From an uncultured Collinsella sp. (GTDB taxonomy: Bacteria > Actinomycetota > Coriobacteriia > Coriobacteriales > Coriobacteriaceae): 17,460 nucleotides of DNA. The stretch covers positions 1-17,460 of the forward strand of contig URRJ01000026.1 of NCBI GenBank assembly GCA_900550205.1. Direction: 5' to 3'. Shown in pieces: positions 7,239-14,814 of this stretch. Each line of letters begins with the position of its first letter. The stretch's first letter is position 1. Under the pieces are notes generated by a model. That model had not been told where the DNA came from. It saw only the letters and a program-made list of their open reading frames with translations, and made no database searches. A program made the position numbers and the translations under genes.

Positions 7239-7658
7239 CTAGACGAGTTTGCCTAAGCAGTGATCAATCATGTGTTGAATCATCTGCGCCTCGAAGCCGA
7301 CGAAGTCCTGCTTGCGCTCGCGCATCTTGCCGTCTACGATCACGTCATAAGCGACCTTGCACTTGATGTAGCGCGTGGACTTGGTGATCTCGTCGTGCGT
7401 CAGGCAGCTCTCCTCCATCTTGCTGGCGCCCAGGCCAAACACCAGACGGGGGTTGTAGAGCACGTGGGGCTCGCCGGCGTCGTCCAGGTAGACGCAGACC
7501 TTCTTGGTAACGCCAATCTGGTTGGCGGCAAGGCAGCCGGCGTCCTCGAGCGACTTGATGGTATCGATCAGGTCCTGTGCGACCGACTCGTCCTCGACAG
7601 TCGCAACCTCGCAACGCTGGGACAGGATAGCCTCGTCGTGGCAGAGCTCTTTAATCAT
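7239..7658 (-). CDS. Peptide-deformylase-like protein, catalytic Glu replaced
   Basis: The 139-residue protein belongs to a short branch of the peptide deformylase family. Motif 1 reads GCLAANQIG (41-49). Motif 2 reads ESCLT (83-87) instead of EGCLS and keeps the metal-binding Cys85. Motif 3 reads QHMIDH (128-133) instead of QHExDH. The two metal-binding His (129, 133) remain, but the catalytic Glu is Met130. The metal site is therefore kept while classical deformylase catalysis should be poor or absent. The start at 7658 has GGAGGA 4 bases upstream; an ATG 4 codons earlier does not. A TATACT at 7692-7697 (complement) is a likely -10 box. Whether it still removes formyl groups is open. Confidence 0.85.
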   Translation of the reverse strand: MIKELCHDEAILSQRCEVATVEDESVAQDLIDTIKSLEDAGCLAANQIGVTKKVCVYLDDAGEPHVLYNPRLVFGLGASKMEESCLTHDEITKSTRYIKCKVAYDVIVDGKMRERKQDFVGFEAQMIQHMIDHCLGKLV

Positions 7659-7691
7659 ACGTTCCTCCATAGGGGTCGTTGTAACTGCTTA

Positions 7692-7730
7692 AGTATACGG
7701 TACCCACACATTTTCATACGGAAAATACCG
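7692..7730. promoter_or_regulatory. Deformylase-like gene promoter zone with nested dyads
   Basis: The minus-strand -10 candidate TATACT (7692-7697) is flanked by nested inverted repeats: CGGTA/TACCG (7698-7702 and 7726-7730) around ATTTTC/GAAAAT (7710-7715 and 7721-7726). They lie where -35 or an operator would be. The remainder of this divergent gap holds a plus-strand TATAGT (7790-7795) and a TCGGCC/GGCCGA hairpin (7813-7833) in the purine permease leader. None is a strong signal. Confidence 0.3.
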
Positions 7731-7850
7731 CCCGTCCGCTACAAAGCGCCGAACATCAACATGTGAGAACAGCAAGGTTGTAAAGGCGATATAGTAAATG
7801 AGTTCGTGTCAATCGGCCTAAACTCGGGGCCGAACAAGGAAAGGGTATGC

Positions 7851-9164
7851 ATGGACGAACTATTTCACGTCAGTGAGCGCAAGTCCACAATCGGGACCGA
7901 ACTTCGCGCTGGACTGACAACGTTCCTGGCAATGGCCTACATCATCGCCGTCAACCCTGCGGTGCTCTCGGGCGCCGGCATCGATGCGGGAGCGCTCGCC
8001 TGCGCCACCTGCCTGGGCGCTGGCATCATGACCATCTGCATGGGCATCTTCGCAAACCGCCCGCTCGCCTGCGCGTCGGGTTTGGGCATCAACGCCATGA
8101 TCGCGGGCATCGCCACCACCATGTGCGGCGGCGACTGGCACGTGGCCATGAGCGTTATCTTCCTCGAAGGTATCGTCATCTTGCTGCTCGTCCTTTGCGG
8201 CCTGCGCGAGGCCATCATGGACGCCATCCCCGTGGTCCTGCGCCACGCCATCTCGGTGGGTCTGGGCCTGTTTATCGCCATGATCGGCCTGTGCGACGCC
8301 GGCATCATCACCGCTGGCGCCGGTACGCTCGTCGGCCTGGGCGACATCGCCTCCCCCACCTTTATCGTCGGCATCATCTCCATCGTCGTGACGGTTGCCT
8401 TGGCTTCCCGCAACGTGCCGGGCTCGCTGCTCATCGGCATCATCGTCGCCGTTATCGCCGGTATCCCGCTGGGCGTCACCCATGCGCCCGAGGGCCTCAT
8501 CGCACCGCTCGACTTCTCGACCTTTGGCGCCCCGTTTGCCAGCACCGCCGATGGCAACATGGCCATCGTGAAGGTTCTGACCGACCCGATGCTGCTCGTC
8601 GTTGCCTTCTCGCTGCTCATGAGTGACTTCTTCGACACCATGGGCACCGCGATGGCCGTCGCCAAGCAGGGCGAGTTCTTGACCGAGGACGGCAATGTCG
8701 AGGACATCCGTCCCATCCTGGTCGTCGACTCCGTGGCCGCTGCTGCCGGTGGCTTTATGGGCGTCTCCTCCATCACCACCTTCGTCGAGTCCACCTCTGG
8801 CGCTGCCGACGGTGGCCGCACGGGCCTCACCTCCGTCACCACCGGCGTGTTGTTCATTCTCGCCGCGTTCTTCTCCCCCATCGTCACCATCGTTTCCAGC
8901 GCCGCCACCTGCGGTGCTCTGGTCTACGTCGGCTACCTCATGATGAGCGAGGCCTCCGAGATCGACTGGTCCGACGTGTCGCAGGGTTTCCCGGCGTTCA
9001 TGATTGTCGCCGGCGTGCCCTTCACCTACTCCATCTCTGCCGGCATTGGCCTGGGCTTTATCGCCTACGTGATCGTCGCGCTCTTTAAGGGCGAGGCCTC
9101 CAAGATCAAGCCGCTCATGTGGATCGCAGCCCTCGCCTTCCTCGTCTACTTCTTTGTAGCGTAG
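7851..9164 (+). CDS. NCS2/AzgA-type purine permease (PbuG-like)
   Basis: The 437-residue membrane protein has the AzgA-subfamily hallmarks of nucleobase-cation symporter-2 proteins: an early TFLAMAYIIAVNP, the SDFFDTMGT segment, and SSITTFVESTSGAADGGRTGL, which contributes to nucleobase binding in this family. About 12-14 membrane segments are expected. Relatives such as B. subtilis PbuG carry hypoxanthine and guanine, the likely substrates here; adenine is also possible. The ATG at 7851 follows AAAGGG by 5 bases and is preferred over an upstream in-frame GTG at 7806. I could not see the conserved core of a purine riboswitch in the leader. Confidence 0.92.
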   Translation: MDELFHVSERKSTIGTELRAGLTTFLAMAYIIAVNPAVLSGAGIDAGALACATCLGAGIMTICMGIFANRPLACASGLGINAMIAGIATTMCGGDWHVAMSVIFLEGIVILLLVLCGLREAIMDAIPVVLRHAISVGLGLFIAMIGLCDAGIITAGAGTLVGLGDIASPTFIVGIISIVVTVALASRNVPGSLLIGIIVAVIAGIPLGVTHAPEGLIAPLDFSTFGAPFASTADGNMAIVKVLTDPMLLVVAFSLLMSDFFDTMGTAMAVAKQGEFLTEDGNVEDIRPILVVDSVAAAAGGFMGVSSITTFVESTSGAADGGRTGLTSVTTGVLFILAAFFSPIVTIVSSAATCGALVYVGYLMMSEASEIDWSDVSQGFPAFMIVAGVPFTYSISAGIGLGFIAYVIVALFKGEASKIKPLMWIAALAFLVYFFVA

Positions 9165-9190
9165 CGGCAAAGCTGCCAAAGCAGAACACC

Positions 9191-9231
9191 AAAGCGCGGA
9201 GTCGCATCGAGCGGCTCCGCGCTTTTCTTTT
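9191..9231 (+). terminator. Terminator of the purine permease gene
   Basis: A 15-bp stem (AAAGCGCGGAG pairing with CTCCGCGCTTT, extended inward by TCGC/GCGG with one G-U pair, ATCGA loop) is followed by TTTTCTTTT. It is a strong rho-independent terminator just after the permease stop codon. Confidence 0.92.
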
Positions 9232-9371
9232 AAAGCCAGGCAACGCACGGACGCACGATGTATTGCTTCCTGAGTTTTGGACATTTTGCCCTCAAAACGG
9301 CACTACCGCCGGCTACATCCTGCAGATATGCTGGGCGTAATCGCATAGGCCCTATGAGGATGGGAGTAACC

Positions 9372-11129
9372 ATGGCCGCCTTGTTCACGACCCCCAAGCG
9401 CAATGACAAAACCTCTGGAGCCCATTTTGTCGAGCCCGACGTGCGCCGTCGCACGCTGCTCGCACACGGCAGCTGGCGCCGCGTGACACGTCGCATCGTT
9501 GTAGGCGCCGTATGCGCGCTTACGGTGAGCTCGCTACTCATGCCGAGCGTCTCGCTCGCGGCCGAGTGGGTGGACGTCGGCGGCACCCAGTACAACGCCG
9601 GCACCGCGGCAGGCGACGAGGCCGGCACCTGGAGCTGGGACGGCGCCGACGATATGAAGCTCAACGGCTATAACGGCGGTGCAATCAATGCTGCAGGGAA
9701 GCTCAACATTGCGTACGAGGGCAAGAACACCGTGAAAACCGAGCCCGATTACACCGGAGCCGCCATCAAAGCGCAGGATGGCACTAACCAGAAAGCGGAG
9801 TTGAACATAACGAGCTCGAATAGCACGGATGAGCTCAATGTGACTGCCGAGGCCGATGCAATTAAATCCACAGGCGACCTCTCCATTTCTGGCCCAGGCA
9901 CCGTGAACACCACAAGCACTACTTCCGACGGAATTGAGGCAAAGGGCGACCTCTCTATCACGGGCTCGGGCACCGTGAATGCAACGGGCGGTACCGAAGG
10001 TATCCAATCCAAGGGCAAGACCACCATCGATTCCTCTGGCACAGTGATCGCTAAAGGAGGCGAAGGTTACGGCGTCGCCGCGGGCAGTGACATCATCATC
10101 AAAGGCGGTGGCAAGGTAGAAGCAAGCTCGATAGAAGAAGCGGCGATTTGGGCTGACGGCAGCATTAACATCTCGGGCGGCAGCCAGGTCGAGGCAAGCT
10201 CCCAGGGAGATCTTGCCGTCGACGCTGAGGGCAGTCTCGCGGTCACGAACGCCTCCCTTGACGCAAGCGGTGTTGAATATGGTGTCTATGCCTACAAGGG
10301 CGTTACGCTCGATCACGCGACCGTGACGGTCCGCACAAGCGCGAGCGGCGGCCAGGCCATCGCCCTCATCACTGACGGGGACGACATCGTCATCAAGAAT
10401 GGTTCCATCGTGGACGCGTTCGCGGAAGGCAAATTCTCGGTTGCAATCTCTACCAGAAACCACCAGCCAAACGTCGCTGGCGGTCACATCTACATCAGCG
10501 ACTCCGTTGTTAAGGCTATAGCCCGCTATGTCGAGACCGGTGGCGATGGGCCCGACTGCTACAGTACAGACCAGGATGGCGAGATCACCCCTGAGCGCAG
10601 GGGCGTGAACATCGGCATCTATGCTCAGACCACCGAGGGCATTATGCCCGCGACCATCTCCATCGTCCGCAGTAAGGTCACGGCCGAGGGAGACACGGCA
10701 GCGATTTTCGCCCTTGCCATGAGCACGGACGGCAAGGCAATCGGCACCATCGAAATCGAAGGCGCCAGCATCCTGACGCCTGAAGGCGGCAAAGTCATTG
10801 ACTATCGCCACAAAGAAGAGCTCAGTAACGGCATCATGTACGAGGCAGGCCAAGTCATTGGCACGGGCGACGCCGTGATTGATTCTCCCTACGACGATGT
10901 CATCGCCAAGAAAGCCGTCATCGCACCGTCCGAGGAGACCAAGCCCGAGGATTCCAAGCCTGAGGGCACAAAGGCGACCAAGACCGTTGCAGTCGCAGCC
11001 ACGGGAGCAAAGACCACCGGCAAGCTCGCGGCAACCGGCGACGCCTCGAGCGCAGCCATCGTGGCAGCCGCCCTTGCGGGAACAGCCGCCATCGCCGCAG
11101 GCGCCGTGGTGAGCCGCAAGCGCTCATAG
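9372..11129 (+). CDS. Cell-wall anchored beta-helix surface protein (LAATG signal)
   Basis: The 585-residue protein appears secreted and wall-anchored. A 41-residue, Arg-rich cytoplasmic lead precedes a hydrophobic segment (about 42-63) with a likely cleavage after SLAA (64). Residues about 163-318 hold degenerate repeats of roughly 20-26 residues (for example GDLSITGSGTVNATGGTEGI) of the kind that form right-handed beta-helices. They resemble the carbohydrate-binding DUF4353/Cthe_2159 group, but that family call is tentative. A Pro/Glu/Lys-rich linker leads to LAATG (552-556), a hydrophobic stretch and a basic RKR end: a sortase signal of the LAxTG type. The ATG at 9372 has GGGAG 5 bases upstream; earlier in-frame starts lack this. 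No sortase is in the window. Binding to diet or host glycans is a guess. In the 140-bp gap before it I see only a GTTTTG/CAAAAC dyad (9274-9298). Confidence 0.85.
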   Translation: MAALFTTPKRNDKTSGAHFVEPDVRRRTLLAHGSWRRVTRRIVVGAVCALTVSSLLMPSVSLAAEWVDVGGTQYNAGTAAGDEAGTWSWDGADDMKLNGYNGGAINAAGKLNIAYEGKNTVKTEPDYTGAAIKAQDGTNQKAELNITSSNSTDELNVTAEADAIKSTGDLSISGPGTVNTTSTTSDGIEAKGDLSITGSGTVNATGGTEGIQSKGKTTIDSSGTVIAKGGEGYGVAAGSDIIIKGGGKVEASSIEEAAIWADGSINISGGSQVEASSQGDLAVDAEGSLAVTNASLDASGVEYGVYAYKGVTLDHATVTVRTSASGGQAIALITDGDDIVIKNGSIVDAFAEGKFSVAISTRNHQPNVAGGHIYISDSVVKAIARYVETGGDGPDCYSTDQDGEITPERRGVNIGIYAQTTEGIMPATISIVRSKVTAEGDTAAIFALAMSTDGKAIGTIEIEGASILTPEGGKVIDYRHKEELSNGIMYEAGQVIGTGDAVIDSPYDDVIAKKAVIAPSEETKPEDSKPEGTKATKTVAVAATGAKTTGKLAATGDASSAAIVAAALAGTAAIAAGAVVSRKRS

Positions 11130-11195
11130 ACGCCTTTGGCCTTTAACGCACGGAACGGCGCCCATGAAAGCGCCTAGCCCGAGCACCGTTTAACG

Positions 11196-11232
11196 ACGCC
11201 ATCGCCGAGTTCCCCTCCGGCGGTGGCGTTTT
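11196..11232 (+). terminator. Terminator of the surface protein gene
   Basis: ACGCCATCGCCG (11196-11207) pairs with CGGCGGTGGCGT (11218-11229) over 12 bp with one U-G pair and a 10-nt loop, ending in TTTT. It lies about 65 bases after the stop codon. The rest of the gap up to 11345 holds no gene and only a poor promoter candidate (TTGCGC-17-GATTAT, 11238-11266). Confidence 0.75.
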
Positions 11233-11345
11233 CCAGTTTGCGCTCGCGCGTTGCGCATGCGATTATTCTTAATGCAGCCCAACCTATATGTGCCAGCGTG
11301 CGACAATTGGGACCGTCGATATCACAACGCTGAGAGAAGCAGGCC

Positions 11346-12011
11346 ATGGAAGCGTATCGAAAGCAGATAACCGTCTATTCGAATCATGCGGAAAGCGTAC
11401 CTGTCATCTACCTCCCCGTTGTCATGGGCAACGGCAGCGAGGTTTATGACCGCTGCCAAGAGCTCGACTGCCCACCGTTCACCCTTGTCGCCATTGGCGG
11501 ACTCGACTGGAATCGCGAGCTGAGCCCCTGGGCATGCGATGGTGCCGTACGCGACAGCGAGCCCTTTGGCGGACAGGCGTCTGAGTTTCTCGATGAACTG
11601 CTGAATCAGATAGTCCCACAGGTCGAATCATCACTTCCCTGCCCGCCTTCCTGGCGCGGCATTGCCGGCTACTCATTGGCGGGCCTCTTTTCACTTTGGT
11701 CCCTCTGGCAGACCGATGCCTTTGACCGCGCCGCAAGCGCATCGGGGTCGCTGTGGTTTCCTCACTTTATCGACTACGCACACGAGCACACGATGGCAGT
11801 TACGCCCGACGCTGCCTACCTGTCACTCGGCAAAAAGGAAACCAAGACGCCAAACCGCATGATGAGGCACGTACTTGATGACACGCGCGCAATGGAAGAG
11901 TTACTCATCGAGCGAAGCATCCCAACAACGCTGGAACTCAACCCCGGCAATCACTTTGCCCAGACCGACCTGCGCATGGCCCACGCCATACACTGGATAC
12001 TGACGCATTAA
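11346..12011 (+). CDS. Small alpha/beta-hydrolase, putative esterase
   Basis: The 221-residue protein looks like a compact member of the esterase D / enterochelin-esterase-like group (PF00756-type fold). The nucleophile elbow is GYSLAG with Ser110; His203 in PGNHF is the likely catalytic His. The acid is not clear: Glu165 in LGKKETK is a candidate. There is no signal peptide, so it should act in the cytoplasm. The substrate cannot be told from sequence. The ATG at 11346 has only a weak ribosome site (AGCAGG). It is a single-gene unit with its own terminator; the surface protein upstream is separated by a terminator. Confidence 0.8.
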   Translation: MEAYRKQITVYSNHAESVPVIYLPVVMGNGSEVYDRCQELDCPPFTLVAIGGLDWNRELSPWACDGAVRDSEPFGGQASEFLDELLNQIVPQVESSLPCPPSWRGIAGYSLAGLFSLWSLWQTDAFDRAASASGSLWFPHFIDYAHEHTMAVTPDAAYLSLGKKETKTPNRMMRHVLDDTRAMEELLIERSIPTTLELNPGNHFAQTDLRMAHAIHWILTH

Positions 12012-12048
12012 AAATGGCGCCCACGCGTATGCATGGGCGCCATTTTTT
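12011..12048. terminator. Bidirectional terminator between the esterase and uraA genes
   Basis: AAAATGGCGCCCA (12011-12023) and TGGGCGCCATTTT (12034-12046) form a perfect 13-bp stem with T-rich flanks on both strands. It overlaps the esterase stop codon and lies 20 bases past the stop codon of the convergent permease gene, so it should terminate both. Confidence 0.92.
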
Positions 12049-12068
12049 GATTTAGCTTGATGCAGCTG

Positions 12069-13403
12069 TTACTCGGCAGACTCCTCGAGCCCGGAAGTAT
12101 CGAACTCAAAATCATTGCCGGGCAGAATCGCGTTGAGCACGATACCCACCAGCGAGCCCACGGCAAGGCCGGAAAGCGAAATCGTCACGCCGCCCAGCTC
12201 CAGCACGATGGCACCGGCGGTGCTATAGGCAATGCCGAGAGAAAGTACGAGCACCAGAGCTGCCACCAGCACGTTGCGGTTGTTCTGGAAATCGACCTGG
12301 TTTTCGATAAGGTTGCGAACGCCCACGGCACTAATCATGCCGTAGAGCACGAGCGACACGCCGCCGATTACACACGCCGGCATGGCCGCAATGACGGCCG
12401 CGAACTTGGGGCAGAACGAAAGTACGATGGCGCAGCACGCGGCAATGCGAATCACGCGCGGGTCGAACACGCGCGTCAGGGCGAGCACGCCGGTGTTCTC
12501 ACCATACGTAGTGTTGGCCGGAGCGCCAAAGAGCGAAGCCAGGATCGTGGCAAGACCATCGCCGAGCAGCGTGCGATGCAGGCCGGGATCGGCAATGTAG
12601 TTGCGCTCGCAAGTCGAACCGATAGCAGAGATATCGCCGATATGCTCGATCATGGTCGCAAAGGCCAGCGGCATGATGGTGATGATGGCCGTCGTGGCAA
12701 GACCGCTATCGAACTGCGGCCCAAAGAGCGCAAACACCGTGTTGTCCCACACGACGGGCAAGCCAACCCAGGGAGCGGCTGCGACGCCCGAAAAATCGAC
12801 CTCGCCCAGCGCAGTCGCAACGGCATAGCTCACCACAACGCCCAGCAAAATCGGCACAATCTTGACCATGCCGCGACCCCAAATATTGCAGATGACGATT
12901 ACGGCGACGGCAACCACGGCAACGAGCCAGTTGGTCTGGCAGTTGGCAATAGCGGAGCTTGCCAGGATCAGACCGACCGAAATGACGATGGGGCCAGTCA
13001 CCACCGGCGGGAAGAAGCGCATGACGCGCTTGGCACCAAACGCACGGAAGAGCGCCGCGAGCACCGGGTAGAGCAATCCGGCGCAGGCAACGCCCAGACA
13101 AGCGTAGGGCAAAAGCTCGGCCTCGCCGTTGGGCGCAATCGCGGCATAGCCAGCGATAAAGGCAAACGACGAGCCCAGGAAGGCCGGTACCTTACCGCGC
13201 GACAGGAAGTGGAACAGGAGCGTGCCCAAGCCGGCAAACAAAAGCGTCGCCGATACCGAGAGACCGGTGAGCACGGGCACCAGTACCGTGGCGCCAAACA
13301 TGGCAAACAGGTGCTGCAGACCGAGCAGGAACATGCGCGGGCGGCCGAGCGACGATGCGTCGTAGATGGCATCGGTGACGGCGGGCGTCGAAGACTGGGA
13401 CAT
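12069..13403 (-). CDS. uraA: Uracil permease (UraA/PyrP family)
   Basis: The 444-residue NCS2-family membrane protein takes up uracil with protons. Family landmarks include QHLFAMFGATVLVP near the start, the GKVPAFLGSSFAFI segment, MIEHIGDISAIG and the hallmark NTTYGENTGVLALTRV, with about fourteen membrane segments overall. The ATG at 13403 has AAAGGA 5 bases upstream. The frame is open a further 75 codons upstream, but that stretch is non-membrane, Arg-rich and overlaps the metE-like gene, so it is not coding here. It lies 122 bases downstream of the metE-like gene on the same strand, with its own -10 candidate and a leader hairpin. Confidence 0.93.
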   Translation of the reverse strand: MSQSSTPAVTDAIYDASSLGRPRMFLLGLQHLFAMFGATVLVPVLTGLSVSATLLFAGLGTLLFHFLSRGKVPAFLGSSFAFIAGYAAIAPNGEAELLPYACLGVACAGLLYPVLAALFRAFGAKRVMRFFPPVVTGPIVISVGLILASSAIANCQTNWLVAVVAVAVIVICNIWGRGMVKIVPILLGVVVSYAVATALGEVDFSGVAAAPWVGLPVVWDNTVFALFGPQFDSGLATTAIITIMPLAFATMIEHIGDISAIGSTCERNYIADPGLHRTLLGDGLATILASLFGAPANTTYGENTGVLALTRVFDPRVIRIAACCAIVLSFCPKFAAVIAAMPACVIGGVSLVLYGMISAVGVRNLIENQVDFQNNRNVLVAALVLVLSLGIAYSTAGAIVLELGGVTISLSGLAVGSLVGIVLNAILPGNDFEFDTSGLEESAE

Positions 13404-13429
13404 GGATGTCCTTTCGAATGGAAGGGCGG

Positions 13430-13478
13430 TCGGGCATATCGGATAACCTGCCCGAACGATACGATCCGAACCATTGTA
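13430..13478 (-). promoter_or_regulatory. uraA promoter candidate and leader hairpin
   Basis: A minus-strand TACAAT (complement of 13473-13478) could be the -10 box; the matching -35 is poor. Downstream in the leader, TCGGGCA (13430-13436) and TGCCCGA (13449-13455) can form a 7-bp stem with a 12-nt loop before the ribosome site. It could be a regulatory hairpin, but it has no U-run and I recognise no known pyrimidine-responsive leader. Confidence 0.35.
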
Positions 13479-13525
13479 CGTGATACGCCATGTCTCGCAC
13501 GCGCCGTCACCTGCGAACGTTACCG

Positions 13526-14659
13526 CTATTTCCAAACGCGCGCGGCAATACGCTTGACCAACGCGATCTTTGCCCATTGCTCGTCCTCGGTCAGCTTGTT
13601 GCCAATCTCGCAGCTGGCAAAGCCGCACTGGGGCGACAGGTACAGGTTCTCGAGCGGCACGTACTTTGCGGCTTCGCGGATGCGCTCGACGATAACATCC
13701 TCGTTCTCGAGCTCTGCCGCCTTGGTGGTTACCAAGCCCAGCACGACCTTCTTGCCCGGGGCAACGTACTTGAGCGGCTCAAAACCGCCGGCGCGCGGCG
13801 TGTCGAACTCCAGATAGAACGCATCGACATTCTCATGCGCAAACAGGTACGGCGCGATGGGATCGTAACCGCCCTCAAAGGCATAGGTGGAGTGGTAGTT
13901 GCCGCGGCACACATGCGTGTTGATGACCAGATCGTCGGGCTTGCCCTCGATGGCGGCGTTGTTGAGCGCCACGCCCAGCTCGCTTACCTTTTGCAAGTCG
14001 ACCGGGCTCATGCCGGTCTTTGCCACGAAGTCGGTGTCGCAGTAGATGCCCCAGGTACAGTCATCAAACTGGATGTTGCGGCAGCCTGCTGCGTACAGGT
14101 CGGCGATCACCGTGCGATAAGCGGCTGCAATGGCGTCGGCAAGTTCCTCGTCGGTCTTGTAGACGGCGCGCAGGCTCTCCTGCTGGCCATCGCAGCGATC
14201 GAGCGTGACCTCAGAGAACGTCTGAATCGGCGCCGGGATGGTCTGGCGCGCAACGTGGCCCTCGCCCTCGAGCGCTTTGACAAACTTAAAGTGCTCGACA
14301 AAGGGGTGGTTCTCGCCGCTGATGGGGCCGGTCACCACGGCGGTATCGGCCGTCGTCTCCTCGTCATGGAACATATAACCCGTGCGTGAGGTGCGGCGCT
14401 CAATGCCGTTAAGGCCCCACATAAAATCGAGGTGCCAGTAGCTGCGGCGGAACTCGCCATCGGTGATAACCTGCAGGCCGGCGGCCTTCTGCTTGGCTAC
14501 CAAATCGCGAATGGCCTCGTCCTCGACGACCTTAAGGCCGGCGGCGTCGAGTTTGCCCGCGGCATAGGCGGCACGCGCATCCTTAATAGCCTGGGGACGA
14601 AGAAAACTGCCGACGATATCGGCGCGAAACGGCGCGTTCGGTTGAATCGAAGTGCTCAT
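13526..14659 (-). CDS. Core MetE-like cobalamin-independent methyltransferase
   Basis: The 377-residue protein corresponds to the catalytic C-terminal barrel of methionine synthase MetE alone and is close in length and motifs to B. subtilis YxjG/YxjH. Zinc ligands match: His249 and Cys251 (NTHVCRGN), Glu284 (YLEFDTP) and Cys345 (SPQCGF). The N-terminal half of full MetE is absent, so the methyl donor may not be 5-methyltetrahydropteroyl-triglutamate. Members of this family are annotated as methionine synthases or as methyltransferases using other donors. The start at 14659 has GGGAG 6 bases upstream. It follows the LysR gene by 155 bp with a large dyad between, so LysR control is likely. Confidence 0.88.
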   Translation of the reverse strand: MSTSIQPNAPFRADIVGSFLRPQAIKDARAAYAAGKLDAAGLKVVEDEAIRDLVAKQKAAGLQVITDGEFRRSYWHLDFMWGLNGIERRTSRTGYMFHDEETTADTAVVTGPISGENHPFVEHFKFVKALEGEGHVARQTIPAPIQTFSEVTLDRCDGQQESLRAVYKTDEELADAIAAAYRTVIADLYAAGCRNIQFDDCTWGIYCDTDFVAKTGMSPVDLQKVSELGVALNNAAIEGKPDDLVINTHVCRGNYHSTYAFEGGYDPIAPYLFAHENVDAFYLEFDTPRAGGFEPLKYVAPGKKVVLGLVTTKAAELENEDVIVERIREAAKYVPLENLYLSPQCGFASCEIGNKLTEDEQWAKIALVKRIAARVWK

Positions 14660-14740
14660 AGATATCTCCCTTTGCATTGGTTGCTTTACTGGGACAGAGT
14701 ATGAGCGTTCATATGGCCATCGTAAAATATACGTTTATAA

Positions 14741-14773
14741 CAGTTTGATATAGATGATTTCTATATCAAACTG
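14741..14773. promoter_or_regulatory. Perfect 14-bp dyad upstream of the metE-like gene
   Basis: CAGTTTGATATAGA (14741-14754) and TCTATATCAAACTG (14760-14773) are exact complements around a 5-nt centre. The centre contains a LysR-type T-N11-A (TAGAAATCATCTA on the minus strand). It lies about 80 bases upstream of the start codon, just before A/T-rich -10 candidates that lack a good -35, which is typical of an activated promoter. It could alternatively terminate lysR, but there is no U-run after the stem on that strand. Confidence 0.55.
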
Positions 14774-14814
14774 GACTGCCGTAAAGAGATTTGACCCGCG
14801 CGGAGCACAGCAGC

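Noticed and set aside
7860..9284. 474-codon open frame antisense to the purine permease
   Set aside because: Asp/Gly/His-rich shadow of a GC-rich membrane protein gene, running over its terminator as well.
9372..9563. Twin-arginine (Tat) signal on the surface protein
   Set aside because: RR pairs occur before the hydrophobic stretch, but the surrounding residues do not fit the SRRxFLK pattern; a normal Sec signal is more likely.
9534..10853. Open frame antisense to the surface protein gene
   Set aside because: No ribosome site or motif; the plus-strand frame has signal peptide, repeats and anchor in the right order.
12057..13817. 586-codon open frame antisense to uraA
   Set aside because: Charged, His/Arg-rich shadow translation; it crosses a bidirectional terminator and two real genes.
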